DNA of 64,000 nt from Variovorax paradoxus (GCF_009498455.1 NZ_CP045644.1:1953001-2017000), one strand, 5' to 3'. Shown: positions 9,142-18,788, counted from the stretch's first letter. The notes: generated by a model not told the origin, from the sequence alone. Numbers and translations: made by a program.

Positions 9142-10098
9142 ATGACGTCTTCCACTTCACTCGCCAACGCGTGGCGCCTGCCGCGCGACTTCGCGCTCAT
9201 TACCGTGGCCGTCGAAGCGGCCATCGTGGGGGTCCGCTTCGGCCGGCAGCTGTGGTCCGCCTCGGAGGACAGCGGCTATGGCCTGGAGGTGTGGTTGGGC
9301 ATGGCGGCCAACCTCGCGATGGCCTGGGTGCTGTCGGCGGCATTGGCCTGGAGCCATGCCCGCCAGGCGCTGGAAGTTCGCGGTGCCGCGCGCCTGGCGC
9401 AACTGCGCGGCCCGCATGTGCGCCTTGCCGGGGCCTATCTCATCGTGCGGGTGCTCGAGTATTTCGTGCTGAGCCCCTGGCTCTACGGGCTGGAGCTGCT
9501 CTACATGCCGGGCGGTCGGCTGGTGCAACTGGCGATGCTGGTGCTGGGCGTGTGGCTCGCAACCTGGATTGCGCTGAGGCAGGGCACTCAGGCATCGGCC
9601 GCGTCGTCCGATGCGGGCGATGCCGACGCCGCCGCGCCCCCGGGCGCGTGGTCGGGCCGGACCACGGTGGCACTGTTGATCGCCGCCGTGTTCGCGTCGA
9701 CCCAGGTGTGGTGCGTGATGGCCGTGGACCCGTGGAACGAGGTCGAAAGGACCCTGAATCGCGTGGTGCCCTTCCTGGGCTTCCTCGGGCCGCCGCTGCT
9801 GCTCTTTGCGCTGGCATTCTGGGGCGGCTGGCTCGGCATCGGCCGCGGGCCCGTCCCCGCACGTCTGCGGCCCTTCCGGGCGGTGGCGGCGTCGGTGCTG
9901 GCCTTGGTGCTGGTGGTGGCGAGCTGCGCGGCCCTCTTTTTCGTGGGGCTGGCCCTGGTGCTCGTGCCGTCGTCGAGCAGCATGTCCGGCCTCGGCGGCC
10001 TGATCGTGCTGGTGGGCGTGCTCGTGCTGTTCTACCTCGTGCTGACCGTGCTGCTCACACGCTTCATCACGCGTCGCCTGTACCGCCCCTACTTGTAG
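9142..10098 (+). CDS. Multipass membrane protein of unknown function
   Basis: About 318 residues with roughly eight predicted transmembrane segments (for example WLGMAANLAMAWVLSAALAW and VLALVLVVASCAALFFVGLA). It begins 16 bp after the peptidase gene, so the two are probably co-transcribed. ATG at 9142 was preferred; an in-frame TTG at 9133 is possible. The end overlaps the oppositely transcribed CoA-ligase gene by 10 bp. No family recognised. Confidence 0.7.
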   Translation: MTSSTSLANAWRLPRDFALITVAVEAAIVGVRFGRQLWSASEDSGYGLEVWLGMAANLAMAWVLSAALAWSHARQALEVRGAARLAQLRGPHVRLAGAYLIVRVLEYFVLSPWLYGLELLYMPGGRLVQLAMLVLGVWLATWIALRQGTQASAASSDAGDADAAAPPGAWSGRTTVALLIAAVFASTQVWCVMAVDPWNEVERTLNRVVPFLGFLGPPLLLFALAFWGGWLGIGRGPVPARLRPFRAVAASVLALVLVVASCAALFFVGLALVLVPSSSSMSGLGGLIVLVGVLVLFYLVLTVLLTRFITRRLYRPYL

Positions 10099-11336
10099 CT
10101 GCGCGCGTCCTCGATCACCTTGCCGTCGTTCGGCAGGGTGCCCGGCGCCACCAGTTCGATGGTGCCGCGCAGCTTGGTCACTTCGCGCACCGCGTCGGCA
10201 ACGCGCGCGTCGAGCCCGGCCGGAGCGCCGGCGCATTCGAGCTTGAAGGTCATCTGGTCGTCGCCCATCTCGCCCGACACCACGAGGCGCGCACGCACGA
10301 TCTCTGGAAAGCGCCGCACGACCTCGGCGACCTGCGACGGGTGCACGAACATGCCGCGCACCTTGGTGGTCTGGTCGGCGCGGCCGAGCCAGCCCTTGAT
10401 GCGCTTGTTGGTGCGGCCCGTGGGGCAGGTGCCCGCGAGCACGGCCGAGAGGTCGCCGGTGCCGAAGCGCACCAGCGGGTAGTCGGGGTTGAAGGTGGTG
10501 ACGACGATCTCGCCCACCTCGCCATCGGGCACCGGGTCGCCGGTGCCGGGGCGCACGATCTCGACCAGCACGCCCTCGTCGATCACCAGGCCCTGGCGCG
10601 CGCTGGTTTCATAAGCGATGAGGCCCAGGTCGGCGGTGGCGTAGCACTGGATGCCCTGCACGCCGTGCGCGGCAATCCAGTCGTGCAGGCTGGGCGGAAA
10701 GGCCTCGCCGGACACCAGCGCCTTGGTGAACCACGGCAGCTTCTGGCCCTTTTCTTCGGCCTTCTCCAGCAGGATTTTCAAAAAGCTCGGCGTGCCCGCG
10801 TAGCCATCGGGCTTGAGGTCGACGATGGCTTCGAGCTGCTGCTCGGTCTGGCCCGTGCCGCCCGCGAAGATGGTGCAGCCCATGGCATGCGCGCCGCTTT
10901 CCATGATCGAGCCGGCCGGGGTCATGTGGTAGCTGAAGCTGTTGTGGATCAGCTCGCCGCCGCGAAATCCCGCCGCATGCAGCGCCCGTGCGGTGCGCCA
11001 GTAGTCGCGCGCCTCGCCCTCGGGTTCGTAGATGGTGCCGGGGCTCGCGAAGATGCGCGGCATGCGCGGCCCGCGCACGATCGACGCAAAGCCGCCGAAC
11101 GGGTCGTCGGCGCGGCGTGCCTTCTGCAGCTCGAGCAGTTCCGATTTGCGCGTGACCGGTAGTTTTGTCAGTGCCTCGCGCGAGGTGACGTCGCCGGGTT
11201 TCACGCCGTCGAGGATCTTCGTGAACGCGGGGGAGGCGGTCTGGGCCTGGGCGATCTGCTTGGGCAGCGCGGCCAGCAGGTCACGTTCGCGTTCGGCGGG
11301 GTCGCGGATCTCGAGGTCGTCGTAGTGGTCGGTCAT
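10089..11336 (-). CDS. Phenylacetate-CoA ligase-like (PaaK-type) adenylate-forming enzyme
   Basis: About 415 residues of the PaaK branch of the ANL superfamily, which activates aryl or organic acids to CoA thioesters with ATP. Seen are the Gly/Thr-rich phosphate loop region (AGGTGQTEQQ), HNSFSYHMTPAG, the later YATADLGLIAYE motif and a C-terminal DQTTKVRGMFVHPSQ segment typical of PaaK (K-x-R-G hinge). The start at 11336 follows GAAGGG. It is the last gene of the minus-strand transporter operon, separated from livF by a palindromic repeat. Its job is inferred to be activation of the imported acid; substrate not identifiable. Confidence 0.8.
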   Translation of the reverse strand: MTDHYDDLEIRDPAERERDLLAALPKQIAQAQTASPAFTKILDGVKPGDVTSREALTKLPVTRKSELLELQKARRADDPFGGFASIVRGPRMPRIFASPGTIYEPEGEARDYWRTARALHAAGFRGGELIHNSFSYHMTPAGSIMESGAHAMGCTIFAGGTGQTEQQLEAIVDLKPDGYAGTPSFLKILLEKAEEKGQKLPWFTKALVSGEAFPPSLHDWIAAHGVQGIQCYATADLGLIAYETSARQGLVIDEGVLVEIVRPGTGDPVPDGEVGEIVVTTFNPDYPLVRFGTGDLSAVLAGTCPTGRTNKRIKGWLGRADQTTKVRGMFVHPSQVAEVVRRFPEIVRARLVVSGEMGDDQMTFKLECAGAPAGLDARVADAVREVTKLRGTIELVAPGTLPNDGKVIEDARSYK

Positions 11337-11368
11337 GTCCGTACCCTTCATCTTTCTGTTCGGTCTTG

Positions 11369-11483
11369 CTCCCTCTCCCCTTGGGGAGAGGGCTGGGGTG
11401 AGGGTCGGCGGCGATGGCGGAGGCGGTGTCTGTGCAAAGGCCGATGCCCTCACCCTGACCCTCTCCCGCACGCGGGAGAGGGA
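11369..11483. repeat. Intergenic palindromic repeat pair (type 1)
   Basis: Two inverted copies of a CCCTCTCCCC..GGGGAGAGGG-cored unit ending in GGGGTGAGGG, facing each other between the CoA ligase and livF. The same unit occurs at 55243-55377. This looks like the BIME-like, GC-rich intergenic repeats common in proteobacteria. Confidence 0.75.
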
Positions 11484-11493
11484 ACAAAGCCTC

Positions 11494-12306
11494 TCAAGCC
11501 AGCCACCTCTTGCGGCGCTTGTAGCTCTTCACATCGCGGAAGCTCTTGCGGTCTGCGCCGCCCACGCCGAGGTAGAACTCCTTCACGTCCTCGTTCTCGC
11601 GCAGGCTCTTGGCCTCGCCGTCCATCACGATGCGGCCGTTCTCCAGGATGTAGCCGTAGTCGGCGTAGCGCAGCGCCATGTTGGTGTTCTGCTCGGCCAG
11701 GAGGAAGGTCACCTTCTCCTTGGTGTTCAGGTCTTTGACGATCTCGAACACCTCTTCCACGATCTGCGGCGCCAGGCCCATCGAGGGCTCGTCGAGCAGC
11801 ACCATCGTCGGGTTGGCCATCAGCGCGCGGCCGATGGCGCACATCTGCTGCTCGCCGCCCGAGGTGTAGGCCGCCTGCGAGCTGCGGCGCGTCTTCAGGC
11901 GCGGGAAGTACGCGTAGACCTTTTCCAGCGTCTCCAGCACCGCGGCCTTGCCGTCGGTGCGCGTGTAGGCGCCGGTCATCAGGTTCTCTTCGATGGTCAG
12001 GTGGGCGAAGCAGTGACGGCCTTCCATCACCTGGATCAGCCCGCGCTTGACCAGCTCGGCCGGCGACAGCGCCTCGATGCGCTCGCCGCGCAGCTCGATG
12101 GTGCCCTTGGTGACGGCGCCGCGTTCGCCTGCGAGCAGGTTGCTCACGGCGCGCAAGGTGGTCGTCTTGCCGGCGCCGTTGCCGCCGAGCAGCGCGACGA
12201 TGCCGCTTTCGGGCACGGTCAGCGACACGCCCTTGAGCACGAGGATCACGTGGTTATAGATAACCTCGATGCCGTTGACGTTGAGAAGGATCTTGGGTTC
12301 GCTCAT
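11494..12306 (-). CDS. livF: Branched-chain amino acid-type ABC transporter ATPase, LivF
   Basis: About 270 residues. Walker A GGNGAGKTTT, signature YTSGGEQQM, Walker B VLLDEPSMGL and the LivF-type ending are present. It is one of two ATPases energising import with LivG. ATG at 12306 (MSEPKILL) was chosen; the upstream extension lies in the spacer after the binding protein gene. Operon order from upstream is CoA ligase, livG, livH, livM, binding protein, livF, PaaK-like. Confidence 0.9.
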   Translation of the reverse strand: MSEPKILLNVNGIEVIYNHVILVLKGVSLTVPESGIVALLGGNGAGKTTTLRAVSNLLAGERGAVTKGTIELRGERIEALSPAELVKRGLIQVMEGRHCFAHLTIEENLMTGAYTRTDGKAAVLETLEKVYAYFPRLKTRRSSQAAYTSGGEQQMCAIGRALMANPTMVLLDEPSMGLAPQIVEEVFEIVKDLNTKEKVTFLLAEQNTNMALRYADYGYILENGRIVMDGEAKSLRENEDVKEFYLGVGGADRKSFRDVKSYKRRKRWLA

Positions 12307-12403
12307 GGTGTGGTCCGAAGCATTCGCAAGAACGGCACATCGCCGTCCTTGCGAATGGCGGCTCTTGCGAGCCGCCACGGCACTTTCTTTGAAGGTCAGT
12401 GCA

Positions 12404-13735
12404 TCAGGATTGGCAGTCGGCCGCTTCGCGACGCGTGATCTTCTTTTCACCTGCGTACTTGTCGGCGGCAGCCTTCACCATCGGCTTGATGATCTGGCTG
12501 TCGGCCTCGTACCAATCAGACATGCCGCCCCACTTCGCGCCGTCCCAGGTGTGGACGCGCGCCCAGGTCGAGCCCATGTGGTCCTGGCACGAGGTGCTCA
12601 CCGGACGCATCACGCCCGAGAAGCCCAGCGCGTCGAGCTTCTTCTGGTCGAGTGCGAGGTTTTCCATGCCCCAGCGCACCTGCTCGCCGGTCATGACCTT
12701 GCCCTTGCCGAAGCGCTCTTGCGCACGCTTGACGGCCTCGATGGTCAGCATCTGGATGATCACGCCGCGCGTGTACAGCACCGAGCCCACTTCGTCCTTC
12801 GGACCCGTGCCCTGGCCCTTGTCGTGCACCTGCTTCAGGATGTCCTGGATCACCTTCGGCTGCGTGCCCGAGGTGTTCAGCGCCAGCGCGTTGTAGCCCT
12901 TGGCGTTGGCACCGACGTCCTTCACATCGGGTTCGGCGCCGGCCCACCACACGCCGTACATCTTCTCGCGCGGGTAGCCCGTGGCCACGGCTTCCTTCAG
13001 GGCGGTGGAGTTCATCACGCCCCAGCCCCACAGCAGCACGAAGTCAGGACGCGACTGGCGCACCTGCAGCCAGGCCGACTTCTGTTCCACGCCGGGCGCG
13101 GTCACAGGAATGAGCGACAGCTCGAAGCCGTTCTGCTTGGCGCGCTCCTGCAGCAGCGGAATCGGTTCCTTGCCGAACGGCGAGTCGTGGTACACGAGGG
13201 CAATCTTCTTGCCCTTGAGCTTGTCCATGCCGCCTTCTTTTTTGCCGATGTGCTGGATCAGGATGTCGGCCGCGGTCCAGTAGGAGCCCATGAGCGGGAA
13301 GTTCCACTTGAACACGCCGCCGTCTTGCGAGGCCGAGAGGCCGTAGCCCAGCGTGATGAGCGGGATCTTGTCGGTGGGCACCTTGTCGGTCAGTGCAAAG
13401 GTGATGCCGGTGGCCTGCGGATCGAACAGCGCGACGCCCGGGCGGCCCTTCAGGCGCTCGTAGCACTCCACGCCCTTGTCGGTCGCGTAGCCGGTTTCGC
13501 ATTCTTCGTAGGCGATCTTCACGCCATTCATGCCGCCGGTGGCGTTGACGTACTTGATGTAGTCCTGCTTGCCGTTGGCCCAAGGCGTGCCGTTGGGCGC
13601 GTAGGGGCCGGTGCGGTAGACCAGCAGCGGGAAGAACTGTTCCTTGGCCTGCGCCTGGACCAGCGACGGCGCCAGCGCCGTGCCCAGGGTGGTGACCACC
13701 AGGGCGGCGGTCAGAGCGAGCGATTTCAGTGTCAT
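12404..13735 (-). CDS. Periplasmic ABC substrate-binding protein (LivJ/LivK family)
   Basis: About 443 residues with signal peptide ending at LVQAQA. The mature part has the two-lobed Leu/Ile/Val-binding fold (LLVYRTGPYAPNGTPWANG opening, FDPQATGITFALTDKVP middle). It is longer than classic LivK and belongs to the branch found next to acyl-CoA ligases, so an aromatic or fatty carboxylate is as likely as an amino acid. Four Cys in the mature chain may form disulfides. Sits between livM and livF. Confidence 0.88.
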   Translation of the reverse strand: MTLKSLALTAALVVTTLGTALAPSLVQAQAKEQFFPLLVYRTGPYAPNGTPWANGKQDYIKYVNATGGMNGVKIAYEECETGYATDKGVECYERLKGRPGVALFDPQATGITFALTDKVPTDKIPLITLGYGLSASQDGGVFKWNFPLMGSYWTAADILIQHIGKKEGGMDKLKGKKIALVYHDSPFGKEPIPLLQERAKQNGFELSLIPVTAPGVEQKSAWLQVRQSRPDFVLLWGWGVMNSTALKEAVATGYPREKMYGVWWAGAEPDVKDVGANAKGYNALALNTSGTQPKVIQDILKQVHDKGQGTGPKDEVGSVLYTRGVIIQMLTIEAVKRAQERFGKGKVMTGEQVRWGMENLALDQKKLDALGFSGVMRPVSTSCQDHMGSTWARVHTWDGAKWGGMSDWYEADSQIIKPMVKAAADKYAGEKKITRREAADCQS

Positions 13736-13812
13736 GCCTGTCTCCTTTTGTGGGCACCTCGGTGCCGGTTTTTACGTGCGAACGAACGGGAACTCTTGCA
13801 ATGCGTTGTCTG

Positions 13813-14877
13813 TCAGTGCGGGAAGGGCCACAGCCGCAGCTTTTCCTTGGCCGTGGACCACAGCCGCGCCAGGCCGTGCGGCTCGACGATCAGGAAGAAC
13901 ACGATCAGCGCGCCGAAGATCATGGTCTCCAGGTGCGAGGCCAGTGCGGTCGAGATCGAGAAGCCCAGCCAGCCCGGCAGCTGGTTCAAAAAGAGCGGCA
14001 GCAGCACGATGAAGGCGGCGCCGAAGAAGCTGCCCATGATCGAGCCGAGCCCGCCGATGATCACCATGAACAGCAGCTGGAACGAGCGGTCGATGCTGAA
14101 CGCCGCCGGCTCCCACGCACCCAGGTGAATGAAGCCCCACAGCGCGCCGGCCACGCCGACGATGAAGCTGCTCACCGCAAAGGCCGTGAGCTTGGCGTAC
14201 ACCGGGCGGATGCCGATCACCGCGGCGGCCACGTCCATGTCGCGCATCGCCATCCACTCGCGGCCGATGGCGCTGCGCACCAGGTTCTTGGCGAGCAGTG
14301 CGAACACCACCACGAAGATCAGGCAGAACAAATACTTCTGCACCGGCGATTCGATCGGCACGCCGAACACGTTCAAACCCGCCACGCTCACCGAACCCGA
14401 CGACGAGTTGTTAGTGAACCACTGGATGCGCAAGAACGCCCAGTCGGTGAAGAACTGCGCGGCCAGCGTGGCCACCGCGAGGTACAGGCCCTTGATGCGC
14501 AGGCTCGGAATGCCGAACAGCACGCCGATCACCGTCGCGCACAGCCCGCCCAGCAGCAGCGAGGCAATGAGCGGCATGCCGTCGATGCGCACCTGGAAGT
14601 TGTAGGCCGCATACGCGCCCACCGCCATGAAGGCGCCGGTGCCCAGCGAAATCTGGCCGCAGTAGCCGACCAGGATGTTCAGGCCGAGTGCCGCGAGCGA
14701 CAGGATCAGAAAGGGCGTGAGGATGGCGCGCATCCAGTAGTCGGACACGCCCATCGGCACCACGACGAACGCCACGAGCAGCAGCACGAGGATCGCGATG
14801 CGGTCCTGCGCGATCGGGAAGATCTGTTGGTCGGCGCGGTAGCTCGACTTGAACTGGCCGTTTTCTCTGTAGAACAT
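13813..14877 (-). CDS. livM: ABC transporter permease, LivM
   Basis: About 354 residues with multiple membrane segments and the LivM signature GLNILVGYCGQISLGTGAFM. ATG at 14877 (MFYRENGQ) follows the livH stop by one base, so translation is coupled. Pairs with LivH to form the membrane channel of the importer. Confidence 0.9.
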   Translation of the reverse strand: MFYRENGQFKSSYRADQQIFPIAQDRIAILVLLLVAFVVVPMGVSDYWMRAILTPFLILSLAALGLNILVGYCGQISLGTGAFMAVGAYAAYNFQVRIDGMPLIASLLLGGLCATVIGVLFGIPSLRIKGLYLAVATLAAQFFTDWAFLRIQWFTNNSSSGSVSVAGLNVFGVPIESPVQKYLFCLIFVVVFALLAKNLVRSAIGREWMAMRDMDVAAAVIGIRPVYAKLTAFAVSSFIVGVAGALWGFIHLGAWEPAAFSIDRSFQLLFMVIIGGLGSIMGSFFGAAFIVLLPLFLNQLPGWLGFSISTALASHLETMIFGALIVFFLIVEPHGLARLWSTAKEKLRLWPFPH

Positions 14878-14878
14878 G

Positions 14879-15808
14879 TCAGACCCGATCGATGATCTTT
14901 TCGCCGAACAGCCCTTGGGGCCGCACGAGCAGGAAGACCAGTGCAAGAACATAAGCAAACCAGATCTCGATGCCGCCACCGAGCATGGGGCCGAGATAGA
15001 TTTCAGACAGCTTCTCGCCGACGCCGATCAACAGGCCGCCGATGATGGCGCCGGGGATCGAGGTCAGCCCGCCGAGGATCACCACCGGCAGCGCCTTCAG
15101 CGCCACCAGCGAGAGCGAGAACTGCACGCCGAGCTTGGAGCCCCAGATGATCCCGGCCACCAGGGCCGAGAAGCCGGCCACCGACCACACGATCACCCAG
15201 ATGCGCGACAGCGGAATGCCGATCGATTGCGCGGCCTGGTGGTCGTCGGCCACTGCGCGCAGCGCGCGGCCCGTGGCGGTCTTCTGGAAGAAGATGGCCA
15301 GTACCACCACCAGCGCGGCCGACACCGCCGCGGCTGCCAGGTCTTCCTGGCTCAGCAGCAGGCCACCGGGGAAGGTGCCTTCAAGCACCATCAGCGGTTC
15401 CTTGGGCATGCCCACGTCGATCTTGTAGATGTCGTTGCCGAAGATCGTCTGGCCCACGCCGTCGAGAAAGTAGGCGATGCCCAGCGTGGCCATCAGGAGC
15501 GTGATGCCTTCCTGGTTCACCAGCTTGCTCAGCGCCAGCCGCTCGATGAGCCAGGCCACGACGATCATCACCGCCATGGCCGCGATGAAGGCCAGGATGT
15601 TCGCGAGCAGCAGACTTTCGAAGCCGAACCACAGCGGGAACCACTCGGCAAAGCGCGCCATGGCCAAGGCTGCGAACAGCACCATCGCGCCTTGTGCGAA
15701 GTTGAAGACGCCCGAGGCCTTGTAGATCAGCACGAAGCCGATCGCGATGAGCGAATACAGCATGCCGACCATGAGGCCGCCGAAGAGGGTTTCGAGGAAA
15801 AAGCCCAT
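14879..15808 (-). CDS. livH: ABC transporter permease, LivH
   Basis: About 309 residues, hydrophobic throughout, with the LivH pattern (LYSLIAIGFVLIYKASGVFN, later GLTSIPGAIIGGLLIG). ATG at 15808 has AGAGA about 9 bases upstream; an in-frame TTG at 15814 adds two residues. Separated from livG by a palindromic repeat pair. Confidence 0.9.
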   Translation of the reverse strand: MGFFLETLFGGLMVGMLYSLIAIGFVLIYKASGVFNFAQGAMVLFAALAMARFAEWFPLWFGFESLLLANILAFIAAMAVMIVVAWLIERLALSKLVNQEGITLLMATLGIAYFLDGVGQTIFGNDIYKIDVGMPKEPLMVLEGTFPGGLLLSQEDLAAAAVSAALVVVLAIFFQKTATGRALRAVADDHQAAQSIGIPLSRIWVIVWSVAGFSALVAGIIWGSKLGVQFSLSLVALKALPVVILGGLTSIPGAIIGGLLIGVGEKLSEIYLGPMLGGGIEIWFAYVLALVFLLVRPQGLFGEKIIDRV

Positions 15809-15830
15809 GGTCAATGTCTCTCTTGTTTTT

Positions 15831-15927
15831 CTCCCTCCCCGCTGGGGAGGGTTGGGGTGGGGCAGGCGGCGTATCCACTGGGCGCTCTGCGTGCCCCCAT
15901 CCCAGCCTTCCCCAGAGGGGGAAGGAG
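15831..15927. repeat. Intergenic palindromic repeat pair (type 2)
   Basis: CTCCCTCCCC-GC-GGGGAGGG followed by TTGGGGTGGGG, and its inverted partner ending in AGAGGGGGAAGG. The first 32 bases are identical to those at 21171. It lies between livG and livH inside the operon and could form strong mRNA stems that tune the level of downstream genes. Confidence 0.75.
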
Positions 15928-15957
15928 CAATGCTTCATGGCGATGATCGGCATGGCG

Positions 15958-16743
15958 TCAGTGCTCCACACCCAGATACGCCCGGATCACGTCTTCGTTG
16001 TTGCGCACTTCGTCCGGCGTGCCGTCGCCGATCTTCTTGCCGTAGTCCAGCACCACCACGCGGTCGGAGATGTCCATCACCACGCCCATGTCGTGCTCGA
16101 TGAGCACGATGGTCGCGCCGAACTCGTCGTTCACGTCGAGGATGAAGCGGCTCATGTCCTGCTTCTCTTCGACGTTCATGCCGGCCATGGGCTCGTCGAG
16201 CAAAAGCACCTGCGGTTCCATCGCGAGCGCGCGGCCGAGGTCGACGCGCTTTTGCAGACCGTAGGGCAGGCGGCCCACCGGCGTCTTGCGGTGCGCCTGG
16301 ATTTCCAGGAAGTCGATGATGTGCTCGACGAACTCGCGGTGCTGCAACTCTTCGCGTTCGGCCGGGCCCCAGCGCAGCGCTTGCGCGAGCAAGCCGCTCT
16401 TCATCTTGAGGTTGCGCCCCGTCATGATGTTGTCGAGCACGCTCATGCCCTTGAACAGCGCCAGGTTCTGGAAGGTGCGCGCCACGCCCATCTCGGCCAC
16501 CTGGCGCGAGTTCATGTGCTTGAAGGTCTGGCCGCGGAAGGTGATGGAGCCCTGCTGCGGCCAGTACACGCCGTTGATGCAGTTCAGCATCGAGCTCTTG
16601 CCCGCGCCGTTGGGGCCGATGATGGCCCGCACCTCGTGCTCGCGCACGTTGAAGCTGATGTCGGTCAGCGCCTTCACGCCGCCGAAGCTCAGGCTGATGT
16701 TCTGGACGTCGAGGATGACCTCGCCAATCTTTCGGTTGCTCAT
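15958..16743 (-). CDS. livG: ABC transporter ATPase, LivG
   Basis: About 261 residues. Walker A GPNGAGKSS, signature LPYGLQKRVDLGRAL (a Y-G-L-Q-K variant of LSGGQ typical of LivG), Walker B VLLLDEPMAGM and switch IEHDMGVVM. Start at 16743 overlaps the stop of the upstream CoA ligase in ATGA. Confidence 0.92.
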   Translation of the reverse strand: MSNRKIGEVILDVQNISLSFGGVKALTDISFNVREHEVRAIIGPNGAGKSSMLNCINGVYWPQQGSITFRGQTFKHMNSRQVAEMGVARTFQNLALFKGMSVLDNIMTGRNLKMKSGLLAQALRWGPAEREELQHREFVEHIIDFLEIQAHRKTPVGRLPYGLQKRVDLGRALAMEPQVLLLDEPMAGMNVEEKQDMSRFILDVNDEFGATIVLIEHDMGVVMDISDRVVVLDYGKKIGDGTPDEVRNNEDVIRAYLGVEH

Positions 16744-18704
16744 GCGGCGGCCTTCACGATGGGGAAGGTCTTGGCTTCGGTGATCTTCAGCGTGGCGCTG
16801 ACAACCCCCGTGCGTCCGTCCTCGAACTTGACCTGGGTCTCGATGTACTGCTCGGCCTTGCCGCCGTAGAGCGCGTCGACCAGCACGGCGTACTTTTCGG
16901 CGATGAAGCCGCGGCGCACCTTGCGCGTGCGGGTCAGCTCGTCGTCGTCGGGGTCGAGCTCCTTGTGCAGCACGAGGAAGCGCGCGATCTGCGTCTCGCC
17001 CATGCCGTCTTCGGCCGCGAGGTCGGCGTTGACCTTGCCGATGCACTCGGCGATGAGTGCCAGCACCTCGGGCTTGCCGGCCAGGTCGACATAGCCGCCA
17101 TAGGCCAGGCCGCGGCGCTCGGCCCAGTTGCCGACCGCCTCGAAGTCGATGTTGATGGCGGCGCAGACCTCGTCGCGGGCGTTGCCGAAGCACACGGCTT
17201 CCTTGATCTGCGGGAAGAACTTGAGCTTGTTCTCGATGTAGTTGGGCGCAAAGATCGCGCCGCTCACGAGCCGGCCCACGTCCTTCGCGCGATCGATGAT
17301 GCGCAGGTGGCCTTCGCTGTCGAGCACGCCAGCGTCGCCGGTGTGGAAGTAGCCGTTGGCGTCGAGCACCTCGGCCGTGGCGTCGGGGCGCTTGTAGTAC
17401 TCCTTGAGCACCGACACGCCGCGCACCAGCACCTCGCCGTCTTCGGCGATCTTGAGTTCGATGCCCGGTGCCGCCGTGCCCACGGTCTGCAGCTTGACCT
17501 TGCCGTCCTGCTGCAGGCACACGTAGGCGCAGGTTTCGGTCTGGCCGTAGAACTGCTTGAGGTTCACGCCGATCGAGCGGTAGAAGCGGAACAGGTCGGG
17601 CCCGATGGCCGCGCCGGCCGTGTAGGCCACGCGGATGCGGCTCATGCCCAGCACGTTGCGCAGCGGGCCGTAGATCAGCAGGTTGCCCAGGCTGTACATG
17701 ACCCGGTCGCCCGTGCTCACCGGCGCGCCGTTGAGGATGTCGGCGCCCACGCGCTGTGCCAGCGCCATGAACTTCGCATACAGCCAGCGCTTGGGCGCGG
17801 CCGCGTCTTCCATGCGGATCGACACGGCCGTGAGCAAACCTTCGAAGGTGCGCGGCGGGCCGAAGTAGTAGCTCGGGCCGATCTCGCGCATGTCGTTCAT
17901 CACCGTCTCGGCCGACTCGGGGCAGTTGAGCGTGAAGCCGCCCACCAGCCACTGCGCCACCGAGAACAGGTGGTCGCCCACCCACGCCATCGGCAGGTAG
18001 CTCATGATGTTGTCGCCGGGGCCGAGCTTGTCGGTCTCGACGCCGCCGCGGCCCGCCGCGATGAAGCTGGCGTGCGTCTGGCACACGCCCTTGGGACGGC
18101 CGGTGGTGCCCGAGGTGTAGAGGATCACGCCGACATCGGCCGCCTCGCCGCTGGCCACGGCGCGGTCGTAATACCCGGCGTTGGCCTTGTCGAAGGCCCG
18201 GCCCAGCTCGCGCAGCTGCTCGTAGCCCATGAGCCCCGGCTGCTCGTAGTGGCGCAGGCCCTTGGGGTCGTCGTAGATGATGTGGCGGATGCCCTGCTGC
18301 TGGCCTTCCTGCCCTTGCTGCAGCTCGCGGCACTCGAGCAGCTTGTCGACCTGCTCCTGGTCTTCGACGATCACGAACTCGATGCTGGCGTCGTTCAGCA
18401 TGAAGACCATCTCGCCGGCGACCGCGTCCTGGTACAGCGGCACGGGCACGCCGCGCAGGCTTTGCGCGGCGAGCACCGCCATGTACAGGTGCGGCCGGTT
18501 GGCACCGACGATCGCAAGGTTGTCGAAGGCCTTGAAGCCAAGGCTTGCCAGACCGCAGGCCATCTCGCGCACTTCTTGCGCCACGGCGTTCCAGGTCCAG
18601 GTTTGCCAGATGCCAAGGTCTTTTTCGCGCACGGCGGGGGCCTCGGGACGGGCCTCGGCATGCGCGAGCAGCAGACGGGGGAAGGTGGGGGCGGTGGTTT
18701 GCAC
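16740..18704 (-). CDS. AMP-dependent long-chain acyl-CoA synthetase-like ligase
   Basis: About 654 residues. Shows the ANL A3 motif YTSGTTGRPKGV near residue 195, the later YGQTE motif, HTGDAG and the hinge region IDRAKDVGRLVSG. The family forms acyl-AMP and then acyl-CoA. It is first in the operon, so uptake through LivFGHM and CoA trapping are probably coupled. A GTG at 18704 is the best start; upstream in-frame sequence falls into the divergent promoter. The ribosome site is weak. Stop overlaps livG (ATGA). Confidence 0.85.
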   Translation of the reverse strand: MQTTAPTFPRLLLAHAEARPEAPAVREKDLGIWQTWTWNAVAQEVREMACGLASLGFKAFDNLAIVGANRPHLYMAVLAAQSLRGVPVPLYQDAVAGEMVFMLNDASIEFVIVEDQEQVDKLLECRELQQGQEGQQQGIRHIIYDDPKGLRHYEQPGLMGYEQLRELGRAFDKANAGYYDRAVASGEAADVGVILYTSGTTGRPKGVCQTHASFIAAGRGGVETDKLGPGDNIMSYLPMAWVGDHLFSVAQWLVGGFTLNCPESAETVMNDMREIGPSYYFGPPRTFEGLLTAVSIRMEDAAAPKRWLYAKFMALAQRVGADILNGAPVSTGDRVMYSLGNLLIYGPLRNVLGMSRIRVAYTAGAAIGPDLFRFYRSIGVNLKQFYGQTETCAYVCLQQDGKVKLQTVGTAAPGIELKIAEDGEVLVRGVSVLKEYYKRPDATAEVLDANGYFHTGDAGVLDSEGHLRIIDRAKDVGRLVSGAIFAPNYIENKLKFFPQIKEAVCFGNARDEVCAAINIDFEAVGNWAERRGLAYGGYVDLAGKPEVLALIAECIGKVNADLAAEDGMGETQIARFLVLHKELDPDDDELTRTRKVRRGFIAEKYAVLVDALYGGKAEQYIETQVKFEDGRTGVVSATLKITEAKTFPIVKAAA

Positions 18705-18739
18705 AGTGGCCGGATCGTAGGTCCCACTTTGACGCCCGG

Positions 18740-18757
18740 TTGTCGTTCCAACGACAA
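18740..18757. promoter_or_regulatory. Crp/Fnr-type palindromic operator between CoA-ligase operon and crp-like gene
   Basis: TTGTCGTTCCAACGACAA has perfect 8-bp arms. Its core TGTCG-N6-CGACA has the symmetry and spacing of Crp-superfamily sites and is close to the CooA-type half site TGTC. It lies 36 bp upstream of the ligase GTG and 32 bp upstream of the regulator ATG, placing it to control both directions. Confidence 0.65.
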
Positions 18758-18788
18758 TCCTAGGGACACTACTCCCCGGAGTTTCCCG

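Noticed and set aside
15831..15927. Possible CRISPR or tRNA-like structure in the GC-rich repeats
   Set aside because: Only one inverted pair per site with no regular spacers and no cloverleaf. They are dispersed palindromes.
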